From: Peptostreptococcaceae bacterium | Lineage (GTDB): Bacteria; Bacillota; Clostridia; Peptostreptococcales; Peptostreptococcaceae | NCBI GenBank assembly: GCA_029983575.1 | Contig: JASBZE010000029.1 | Coordinates: 1 to 17,698, forward strand | DNA: 17,698 nucleotides | Direction: 5' to 3' | Shown here: piece by piece, positions 1-7,600 of the stretch | How positions within the stretch are numbered: position 1 is the first letter of the stretch | Layout of the letters: each line of letters opens with the position of its first letter | Made by a program: the position numbers and the translations under genes | Notes under the pieces: model-generated | What the model saw: the letters and a program-made list of their open reading frames with translations, nothing else | Told to the model about the DNA's origin: nothing | Databases searched by the model: none

Positions 1-7
1 TTTATAT

Positions 8-71
8 AAAATAGGCTTCAATCATTGTTAGTGATATTTCCTAACATACAATGGTTGAAGCCTATTTTTTT
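8..71. terminator. Bidirectional terminator hairpin downstream of dut
   Basis: An almost perfect 21 bp inverted repeat pairs 8-28 with 48-68, with one G-T wobble (22/54). An inner GTTAG/CTAAC pairing (27-31/41-45) offers an alternative closed loop. The plus strand ends in seven T (65-71). The minus strand continues as TTTTATATAAA. It can therefore stop dut, which ends at 80 on the minus strand, and also a convergent plus-strand gene lying left of the window. Confidence 0.85.
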
Positions 72-79
72 GACCTTTT

Positions 80-550
80 TTAATGTCTACCCGTAGAGCC
101 AACTCCTCCAGTTCTCTCTTTACTCGCTGGATCATCGTCATCAGCAATGAGGTATTTTGTGAATATGCCCTGAACAATCCTTTCTCCAGCCTTGATGACA
201 ACCTCCTCATCTGTTAAATTTCTAAGTTTAAAACCGATGTTTCCGTCGTTTGATTCGTTTGAATAATAATCTGCATCTATTATCCCTGTTGTATTTGCTA
301 ATATTAGTCCTCTTTTTATCCCTATTGAGCTTCTAATGTAAACAGAAAGGACTTCATCATCTTTCATATAGGATTTTATGTCAGTAAAAACTACTGGGCT
401 TTCTCCTCTAGGTGGTATTACAATTTCTACAGGTGTACATATGTCGTATCCCGCAGATCTATTGGTCCCTCTAACAGGCATTTTTATATCGGTGTTTGGA
501 TGCTTTCTGTGTTTATTATCGACTAGTTCGAAACCTCTATTTTTACTCAT
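80..550 (-). CDS. dut: dUTP diphosphatase (trimeric dUTPase family)
   Basis: This 156-residue protein should hydrolyse dUTP to dUMP and pyrophosphate in the cytoplasm, keeping uracil out of DNA and supplying dUMP for thymidylate. All five motifs of homotrimeric dUTPases are visible: AGYD (33-36), RSSIG (73-77), GIIDADY (89-95, with D92 in the position of the catalytic aspartate), GERIVQGIF (122-130) and a glycine-rich C-terminal arm ERTGGVGSTGR (145-155). An insertion after motif 3 (YYSNESNDGNIGF) resembles the clostridial and phage-like subgroup. The arm has Val150 where most family members carry the phenylalanine that stacks on uracil. The start at 550 is set by an AGGAGG site (complement of 560-565). 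The gene stands alone on the minus strand, divergent from the TetR gene, and ends just before the hairpin at 8-71. Confidence 0.93.
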   Translation of the reverse strand: MSKNRGFELVDNKHRKHPNTDIKMPVRGTNRSAGYDICTPVEIVIPPRGESPVVFTDIKSYMKDDEVLSVYIRSSIGIKRGLILANTTGIIDADYYSNESNDGNIGFKLRNLTDEEVVIKAGERIVQGIFTKYLIADDDDPASKERTGGVGSTGRH

Positions 551-866
551 TTATTATTTCCTCCTAATTTCCATTTAACTTTTATTTGCGTTTTGTTCAT
601 TTATACTTCTTGTTTTAATTTAGGTTTTATGCATATTTTAATTTATATTTTTTTTCTTTGTATTTCTTACCCAATATATAGATTACATAAAAAATCAAAA
701 AAATTCTATAGTTTAAATAAAAAATATATATTTATATAGGAAAGCAAAAGTTGTCAAATCAGCTAAAAAATGGCGATAAATATTGATAAATCATAAAAAA
801 ACAAATATAATGAAGTAGGGAAACTTTTTTAGAAATAAGTATAATATACGAGAAGGTTGGTGTGGT
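551..866. other. AT-rich divergent intergenic region between dut and the TetR gene
   Basis: These 316 bp hold no convincing gene. The dut ribosome binding site lies at its left end and the TetR-gene promoter at its right end. On the minus strand a perfect TTGACA (752-757) stands 15 bp before TATAAA (731-736). This is a possible dut promoter, but its spacing is short and it would give a leader of about 180 nt. The rest is runs of A and T with no clear structure and no visible operator palindrome. Confidence 0.6.
783..811 (+). promoter_or_regulatory. Sigma-A type promoter for the TetR-family gene
   Basis: TTGATA (783-788), a 17 bp spacer and a perfect TATAAT (806-811) predict a start near 818, leaving a leader of about 50 nt before the ATG at 867. 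A second TATAAT at 840-845 has no matching -35 element. If the regulator controls itself, an operator would be expected here, but none is obvious. Confidence 0.65.
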
Positions 867-1493
867 ATGGAGAGCAAAAGAGAAGCTACAAGGTTGGCTC
901 TTATTAATGGCTTCAAATCTCTTATGATGGATTTTCCGTTTGAGAAAATAACTATAAAAATGATAACTGATGAAGCAGGATATATAAGACCGACTTTTTA
1001 TAATTATTTTTATGATAAATATGAGGTTCTGGAGTGGGTATTTAAAACTGATGTAGAAGATTATGTAAATGTATACATGGATAATGGCGATTTTTATAAG
1101 GGACTTTTAACTATGTTTGAAAAAATCGAAGAAAACAAGGAATTCTACATTAGGGCATTGAAGATAAAAGGTCAAAATGCCTTTACGGAGATAATTAGAA
1201 GGCATATTTATGAAAATTTTTCTAGGTTGTATGATGCGCTAAATTTAAACACGAAAAGAAGGACCAGAAGAAAGGAAATTTTAGACAAAGATCTCCTATG
1301 TCGTTACTATGCCAATGGACTTGTATTTATGGTTAAGACCTGGGCTGAAGAAAAATCTGAAATAAGCCCAAGAGAATGGACCGAAAAGTATTGTGTGTTG
1401 ATAGACGTTCCTGTAGTTGACGTAATGAAACGAGATTATAATGAGAAACTTATAAAGAAAAAGATGTCTAAACATATTGACGCTAAAATATAA
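867..1493 (+). CDS. TetR/AcrR-family transcriptional regulator
   Basis: This 208-residue protein has an N-terminal TetR-type DNA-binding domain at about residues 6-58. The first helix is ATRLALINGFKSLM. The helix-turn-helix follows, with ITIKMITDEAGY leading into the recognition helix RPTFYNYF (41-48) and then the typical DKYEVLEWVF. The C-terminal part, with an FYIRALKIKGQNAF segment near residue 95, resembles the small-ligand domain found in DhaS-like (dihydroxyacetone kinase activator) TetR proteins. The ligand cannot be named. The C-terminus is very basic (KLIKKKMSKHIDAK). purA begins 69 bp downstream on the same strand and no terminator lies between, so the two may be co-transcribed. The ribosome binding site is modest (AGAAGG, 851-856). 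Family assignment is firm; target and ligand are unknown. Confidence 0.88.
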   Translation: MESKREATRLALINGFKSLMMDFPFEKITIKMITDEAGYIRPTFYNYFYDKYEVLEWVFKTDVEDYVNVYMDNGDFYKGLLTMFEKIEENKEFYIRALKIKGQNAFTEIIRRHIYENFSRLYDALNLNTKRRTRRKEILDKDLLCRYYANGLVFMVKTWAEEKSEISPREWTEKYCVLIDVPVVDVMKRDYNEKLIKKKMSKHIDAKI

Positions 1494-1511
1494 TTAGTGA
1501 TAAAATATAAT

Positions 1512-1541
1512 TTGTTTTTTTTGAACGAAATTTAATATGAT
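1512..1541 (+). promoter_or_regulatory. Possible purA promoter
   Basis: TTGTTT (1512-1517), an 18 bp spacer and TATGAT (1536-1541) lie between the TetR gene and purA, giving a short leader before the GAAAGGATG ribosome binding site. The match is imperfect and read-through from the TetR gene is equally possible. Confidence 0.35.
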
Positions 1542-1562
1542 AAAGATTGAAAGGATGGTCAT

Positions 1563-2837
1563 ATGTTAACAGCTATAACTGGTATTAACTGGGGAGACGA
1601 AGGAAAAGGAAGAATGGTAGACTTGCTATCAGAAGACTACGATGTGGTCGTTAGATATCAAGGAGGAAATAACGCAGGACACACTGTAGTGAATGAAAAA
1701 GGTAAGTTCATCCTCAATCTATTGCCTTCAGGTATTTTGAGGGATGACGTCATTAACGTAATGGGAAATGGTGTTGTAATAGATATCGAACACTTACATA
1801 ACGAGATGAAAAAACTCAGAGATGGAGGAATTAAGATATCACCAAAAAATTTAAAGATAAGCGATAGGGCTACGATATGCATGCCATATCACGTGCTTCA
1901 AGATGTTATCGAGGAAGAAAGGCTTAAAGATAAAGCTTATGGTTCGACTAAGAGGGGAATATCACCCGTTTATGGGGACAAGTTTATGAAAAAGACCCTT
2001 AGGATGGGAGATCTTCTTGCTAGCGAAGATGAAATAAGAAGAAGACTAGAAATAATAATAGGATGGAAGAACCTGACTATAGAAAAGGGTTATGGAAAGG
2101 ATCCTATAAAAATAGATAAGGTGATTGCTTGGCTTAAGGAATTTGGCGACGAGCTTAAGGATTATATATGCGACACCGGAATATTCATTAATGAGGCAGT
2201 TAAGGAAGGAAAGAACATAATGTTTGAGGCTCAGTTAGGAGCGCTAAGGGACATTGATTTCGGTATATATCCTTTTACATCTTCTTCTTACACTATAGCT
2301 GCATATGCGCCAATAGGGGCTGGAGTGCCTAACCTTAAAGTAGATATAAATGTCGGTATTATGAAGGCTTACTCAAGCTGTGTAGGAGAAGGACCTTTTA
2401 CATGTGAGCTTTTTGGAGAGGAAGCTGAAGAACTTAGACAAGCAGGAGGAGAGTACGGAGCTGCTACAGGTAGACCTAGAAGAGTCGGAGGATTTGACGT
2501 CGTAGCATCTAAATATGGTGTTATGTGTCAGGGAGCTGATGAGATTGCCCTTACTAAATTGGACGTACTTTCATATATGAAGGAGATACCTGTATGCGTG
2601 GCGTATGAAATTGATGGAGAGAGAGTTACTCAATTCCCTATAGGAGAGAGGTTAGACAAGGCTAAACCAGTTTATGAGTACTTGCCTGGATGGGGCGTTA
2701 ATATAGAAAATGCAAGAAAGATGGAAGATCTTCCTAAAGAAGCTAGAGATTACATAGATTATATAGAAAATGCTGTTGGCTGCAAAATAAAATACGTTTC
2801 AGTCGGAGCAAAAAGAGACCAGTATATAGTAAAATAA
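1563..2837 (+). CDS. purA: Adenylosuccinate synthetase
   Basis: This cytoplasmic enzyme of 424 residues, the usual bacterial length, joins IMP and aspartate using GTP to give adenylosuccinate, the first step from IMP to AMP. The phosphate-binding loop WGDEGKG (10-16, catalytic D12) is intact. So are GGNNAGHTVV with the general-acid histidine H40, the IMP-binding stretch GSTKRGISPVYGDK, and VGEGPFTCEL. The TGRPRR loop (R304, R306, R307) that senses aspartate and GTP is present, and is followed by VGGFD where many homologues have VGWFD. A ribosome binding site (AAGGATG, 1551-1557) supports the ATG at 1563. purB follows after 43 bp, so both enzymes of the IMP-to-AMP branch are likely made from one transcript. 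Confidence 0.97.
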   Translation: MLTAITGINWGDEGKGRMVDLLSEDYDVVVRYQGGNNAGHTVVNEKGKFILNLLPSGILRDDVINVMGNGVVIDIEHLHNEMKKLRDGGIKISPKNLKISDRATICMPYHVLQDVIEEERLKDKAYGSTKRGISPVYGDKFMKKTLRMGDLLASEDEIRRRLEIIIGWKNLTIEKGYGKDPIKIDKVIAWLKEFGDELKDYICDTGIFINEAVKEGKNIMFEAQLGALRDIDFGIYPFTSSSYTIAAYAPIGAGVPNLKVDINVGIMKAYSSCVGEGPFTCELFGEEAEELRQAGGEYGAATGRPRRVGGFDVVASKYGVMCQGADEIALTKLDVLSYMKEIPVCVAYEIDGERVTQFPIGERLDKAKPVYEYLPGWGVNIENARKMEDLPKEARDYIDYIENAVGCKIKYVSVGAKRDQYIVK

Positions 2838-2880
2838 AGAGACCATATAAATATTATTTGTTGATTAAGAAAGGGATATA

Positions 2881-4308
2881 ATGAACGATATATATAATTC
2901 TCCACTTTCTCAGAGATATTCTGGAGAGAAGATGAAGGGGATTTTTTCTAACGATAAAAAATTTAAAACATGGAGGAGACTTTGGATTGCCTTAGCTGAA
3001 TCTGAACATGAATTAGGCCTTCCAGTAAGTCAAGAACAAATAGACGAACTTATAAAGTTTAAAGATGACATCAATTACGATGTAGCAAGGGAGCAAGAAA
3101 AGAAAGTTAGACACGATGTAATGAGTCACGTCTACGCTTATGGAGTTCAATGCCCAAAAGCTGCCGGGATCATACACTTAGGAGCTACATCATGTTTTGT
3201 TGGTGACAATACGGATCTAATAATTATGTATGAGGCACTTGAACTTGTGAAGGAAAAGTTGATAAAGGTGATTGACATACTATCTAAATTCGCTAGAGAG
3301 TACAAAGACATGCCTACCCTTGGTTTTACTCACTATCAACCAGCTCAGCCTACAACCGTTGGAAAGAGAGCGACTCTGTGGATTCAAGACTTGGTGATAG
3401 ACCTAGAGGAGATCAATCATATTTTGGAAAATAAAAAACTCAGGGGTGCTAAGGGAACTACAGGAACTCAGGCATCTTTTCTTGAGTTATTTAACGGAGA
3501 TTTTGAAAAGGTAAAGAAATTAGATAGGCTAGTTGCGAAAAAAATGGGATTTGACAGGGTATTTCCAGTTACTAGTCAGACTTATACCAGAAAGGTGGAC
3601 AGTATAATTTTAAATGCCCTTTCAGGTATAGCTCAATCTGCATCTAAGTTTTCTAGTGACATAAGACTACTTCAAAATTTAAAGGAAATTGAAGAGCCTT
3701 TTGAGAAAAGCCAGATAGGATCTTCTGCCATGGCATATAAAAGAAATCCTATGAGAAGTGAGAGAATGGCATCTCTATCAAGGTATGTAATCGCCGCTGC
3801 ACTAAACCCTGCAATGACTGCATCTACACAGTGGTTTGAAAGAACGCTTGATGACTCTGCCAATAAGAGAATCTCAGTACCTGAATCATTTTTAGCGATA
3901 GATGGTATACTCAATCTATACGCTAATGTAGCCGATGGACTAGTGGTTTATGATAAGGTAATAGAAAAAAGATTGCTTTCTGAGCTTCCGTTTATGGCGA
4001 CTGAAAATATAATGATGGATGCAGTGAAAAATGGAGGGGACAGACAAGAGCTCCATGAAAAAATAAGGGTTCACTCAATGGGGGCCGGCAAGAAGGTCAA
4101 GGTTGAGGGATTAGAAAATGATCTGATTGAAAGAATAGCTGCAGATGAGGCATTTGGTGTCAGCGTTGAGGATCTAGAAAAAATATTAGAGCCTTCAAAT
4201 TACATAGGTTGTGCCAGTATGCAAGTCGATGATTTCCTAGATGAGGTAGTAAGACCTATACTTGAATCAGAAGATTTTGAGGCAAGCATAGATGAAATTC
4301 AGGTGTAG
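2881..4308 (+). CDS. purB: Adenylosuccinate lyase
   Basis: This cytoplasmic lyase of the fumarase/aspartase superfamily, 475 residues, splits adenylosuccinate to AMP and fumarate, and SAICAR to AICAR in de novo purine synthesis. Visible motifs are HLGATSCFVGDNTDL, the substrate-binding THYQPAQPTTVGKR, GTTGTQASF, and the superfamily signature loop SSAMAYKRNPMRSER starting at residue 281. In that loop alanine (A285) replaces the proline found in the usual SSAMPxKRNP. The length and the MRSER continuation look more like the long, human-type form of the enzyme (about 480 residues) than the roughly 430-residue Bacillus form. AAAGGGA just upstream of 2881 is the ribosome binding site. The gene is 43 bp behind purA and is followed by a terminator at 4429-4486. 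Confidence 0.96.
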   Translation: MNDIYNSPLSQRYSGEKMKGIFSNDKKFKTWRRLWIALAESEHELGLPVSQEQIDELIKFKDDINYDVAREQEKKVRHDVMSHVYAYGVQCPKAAGIIHLGATSCFVGDNTDLIIMYEALELVKEKLIKVIDILSKFAREYKDMPTLGFTHYQPAQPTTVGKRATLWIQDLVIDLEEINHILENKKLRGAKGTTGTQASFLELFNGDFEKVKKLDRLVAKKMGFDRVFPVTSQTYTRKVDSIILNALSGIAQSASKFSSDIRLLQNLKEIEEPFEKSQIGSSAMAYKRNPMRSERMASLSRYVIAAALNPAMTASTQWFERTLDDSANKRISVPESFLAIDGILNLYANVADGLVVYDKVIEKRLLSELPFMATENIMMDAVKNGGDRQELHEKIRVHSMGAGKKVKVEGLENDLIERIAADEAFGVSVEDLEKILEPSNYIGCASMQVDDFLDEVVRPILESEDFEASIDEIQV

Positions 4309-4376
4309 TTATTTTAAAAGCACAATTCTAAGGAAAACTAAATATAAATCTGAGGAAATAGTAAAATAAATTATTA

Positions 4377-4423
4377 AAATGACCTAGGTAAGTAAAGTTA
4401 TTCGGATTGCGAATTAGTCATTT
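4377..4423 (+). other. Small nested hairpin element after purB
   Basis: A closing stem AAATGAC/GTCATTT (4377-4383 with 4417-4423) encloses a second perfect stem ATTCG/CGAAT (4400-4404 with 4410-4414) with a five-base loop. It lies between the purB stop and the terminator hairpin, so it would be in the purB 3' untranslated RNA. It is too short for a tRNA, and I do not recognise a known RNA family. Confidence 0.35.
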
Positions 4424-4428
4424 AAATG

Positions 4429-4486
4429 TGGCGCTGTATGAACATTAAAAGTCAGAAGACTTATGTGTTTTACAGCGCTATTTTTA
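4429..4486 (+). terminator. Rho-independent terminator of the purA-purB transcript
   Basis: TGGCGCTGTA (4429-4438) pairs with TACAGCGCTA (4471-4480), with one G-T wobble, and five T follow almost at once (4482-4486). The long loop carries its own small hairpin, AAGTC-AGAA-GACTT (4449-4462). It lies about 120 bp after purB. Confidence 0.7.
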
Positions 4487-4566
4487 CGCATAAAAAGGTA
4501 ATTAAAAGAGAGGATTTAGAGCAAATAAACAATTAAATAAATTCAAAACTCCGGTTTTGTCATTTT

Positions 4567-4597
4567 TTGTGATTTTGATAAAAATTTATGTTATAAT
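4567..4597 (+). promoter_or_regulatory. Extended -10 promoter for the SPOR-domain gene
   Basis: TGTTATAAT (4589-4597) is a perfect TATAAT with an upstream TG. A weak TTGTGA lies at 4567-4572, 19 bp before the -10. The predicted transcription start is near 4604. A GTG at 4601 is therefore too early to be the start codon, which supports translation from the ATG at 4652. The 16-base core at 4585-4600 recurs exactly in front of hpt. Confidence 0.65.
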
Positions 4598-4651
4598 AAA
4601 GTGATAAGTGTGTTAAATTACGCAATAAAACTTATTGGCGGGAGTGAGATT

Positions 4652-7600
4652 ATGGAAGGCAATTTAGTTTTAATAAAAAAATTAACGGATAGAATTCATG
4701 CTTCTTTTCTTAAAAGACAAGATCAAACTAATAAAAAGTTAGATCAGATACTTGATTCAAAGATAAAGAAGGCTGATTACGATATAGAAAAATACTCTAT
4801 GCTCTTGAAATATAATATTATATTTTACAAGACCTTGTCTAGAAATACTGAGGCCTTGATCGAAAAATGGATATTGGATGGATATATTCCGGATATAAAT
4901 GAATTTAACGAACAGGTTAAGTTTATAACATCGAGATCAAGAGAATACATAAATGAAGTAATGAAAGAAGGGCCAAAGAGGTTTAAAGACTCAGATAGGA
5001 CTAGTTTTTTTACATATGACGAACTAGATGAGAAGATTAAAAGACAAAAAATAGAGAAGGATTATAAGATTTTAAATCTATATAAGGATCTTTTGAATGT
5101 GGCTCTTAAGGAGATTTGTAAAAATAAGGATGACTATAATTCGATTTTAGAAGCAAATTCCAGGGAGGTAAGAAATGCCTTAAAGAGAGGTATAATCAAG
5201 TGTGTTGATGAAACTATACTCGATAAAAAAGATATTGACTCAAACAAGGACACCGAGCAGTCTAAAGAGGAATATGACGACAAAAATTATCTAAGCGTAA
5301 ATGAAAAACCCGACAAGATTCAGACTCCTGGATCCATTGAATCAATAAGACAGGAGTCTTATGCAAAAGAGGGAAGATTTGATAGTAAGTTTATAGAACT
5401 ACTTGATGAAATTGACCGTGAATCTATTAGAGAACACATGGGAAATATATATTCAGCAATAAAAGATTACGAAGATATTAGCGATTCAAACCTATTTGGG
5501 TTTGGTAGGGATTCTGTTGCTGAGTTCGCTTCTGCTTCTTTACTGTTAAATATACTTGAGGGAGAGGACTACAGGCTTGTCAAGGATGCTATAACCTTGA
5601 TTGCAATAGGCGAAGTAGGCGAGGGTAATTTCTCTGACATTATGAAGGAGATCATTACAGATAGAAATATTATAAGCTTAAAATCTTGGGACAAATCCGT
5701 GACTAAGATGAGACTTAAACTGGGAGCTCTATCAGACTCTAGGTTTACTGGGCTTTTAATGATGCCATCAGAGAAGTTTTTCGATTCTTCTTCGGTGTAT
5801 TTGAAGCTGAAATCAAGATCGAGTTCAAAGACAGTAAAAGAAGAATTTAATAAGGCCGACGATAAATCTTCGATAAAAAGAAATCGTAAGGTGAGTGATC
5901 TAAGTCGTGAAATTGAGGCGGTAAAAGATTATCAAATAGAAGAATATAAAAAGGAAAAGGAAAGACAGAAATGGCTTGAAGAAAGTGAAAGCAGAACTAG
6001 AAATAGAGATATCACTTCTACAGGAAGACAGCCTTACTATGATGAGCGTACAGCCAAAATATTCTTTAATGATGTAGAAAACTTAGATACTGAAAAAGAG
6101 GATGCAGAAGAAGAAAGTGAAGGTTTTGTTGGTAATATCAAAAAAGGCTTTAGAAATATATTAAACTCAATAAAAAGGGATGATGATTTTATTGAGGATG
6201 AGTTTGAAGATAGCGATAAAACAAAATATGAAGGTAACACTGAAAATAAGAATATAAGTTATGACTCTGATGGAGATGGTAAGTTATTTAAATCCATATC
6301 CGAAAGAGAACCAGAAAATGAAGACTATCACAAATTTGATAATAGAGATGATGAGACTGAATTTAGTGGTGATGACAGAGTTGAAGGTTCAAAAGACGAT
6401 TATTCAAATGAAGAGTACGAAGAGGAAAGAGTAATCGATGGAGATCAGTTAAATGTAAAGAGTAAGATTTCTAGTTTTCTCAATAAATTTAAGATTGATG
6501 ACGAGGATGAAATCTATGAAGATGATATGGATTCTGAAGATAGAAAATCTGACAAACTCTTTGGCAAGGGACTTAATATAAGTAAACTTAGACAAAATGA
6601 CGATGAAGATGATGAAACTACTTATATTTCAGTAGTTGAAGAATCTGAGCAAAAAGACAAGAGTTTTGTAGAAAATAGTAAGATTCTATCTTATGGAAAA
6701 AATGAAAATTCATCAGTAAGAAATTCTAGGATGAAGACCTTAGATGAACTTATAGCTGAGGTAAGAGAAGAGAAGAAATCAACTGACTCAGACGTTGTGA
6801 ACCTTGGCGATTACGCTAAGAATAAAGAATCTAGAAAAAATAACATAGATGAAAAAGACCTTGATGAGGTCGAAAAGGAACCTTTGGTTTTTAATACGAA
6901 AAAAGATATTGAAGTAAGTGCTCCTATAACAAGTGTAGATTCTAAGGTAGATATAGATTCTGTAAAATCTACAGAGCCTGGTATAAGCGAAGAAACTAGA
7001 AAAGAAATCGAAGAAAAGATAGAAAAAATTAGCGAAGAGGCCAAGAGTTCGACTGAATTAAAATCAGAAGAAGGTAATGTAGATATATCATATAAAGCAG
7101 AAGGCAATAAATTTGCTGATGAAGATAATAAATTTACTGATAATGAAACAAGTGATGAGAAAGCCAAGTCTGATACTACTGATGATACTATTTCTGATGC
7201 AGAAGGTGAGAAAGTAGAACCGAGCATTGATAAAGATGCTGATGCTGAAAAAACAAAGGTTGAAATTATCACTGACAATGGAAAGAGCATCGATAAAACA
7301 GAGGTAGAAACTACAGCTGTCAAAGGTTCAGGTATCAATAAAACAGAGACAGAATCTGTTGATGACGTAGGTACAAATTTAGATAATGCAGAATCTGAAA
7401 ACTTGAAAGTCGATGTCATAAATTCTGAAGAACTTAGCGATAAAGACTTATCTAAAGAACCTAGCGATAAAGACTTAAAGGTTGAGAAAAAAATAGTAGA
7501 AAAAACTGATGAAGAAGATTATGCTGATAAAAAAGCTTCTGAGGATAAGTTATTTAAAAAGGCAGATATTGAAGATGAGCCAAAGATGGTTTCTCCTACA

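Noticed and set aside
551..866. Replication origin or DnaA-box cluster in the AT-rich gap
   Set aside because: I find no TTATNCACA-type boxes and no dnaA or other origin genes nearby. AT richness alone is normal for intergenic DNA here.
4426..4536. 36-codon ORF across the purB terminator
   Set aside because: It has no ribosome binding site, and its codons are the arms of the terminator hairpin.
4601..4651. GTG start that would add 17 residues to the SPOR protein
   Set aside because: The GTG lies at the predicted transcription start without a ribosome binding site, whereas the ATG at 4652 has GGGAG at proper spacing.
6811..7419. Serine-rich 202-codon ORF on the minus strand
   Set aside because: It is the reverse of the acidic, repeat-bearing region of the SPOR gene; GAA and GAT codons read backwards give serine-, phenylalanine- and isoleucine-rich frames. 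It has no ribosome binding site.
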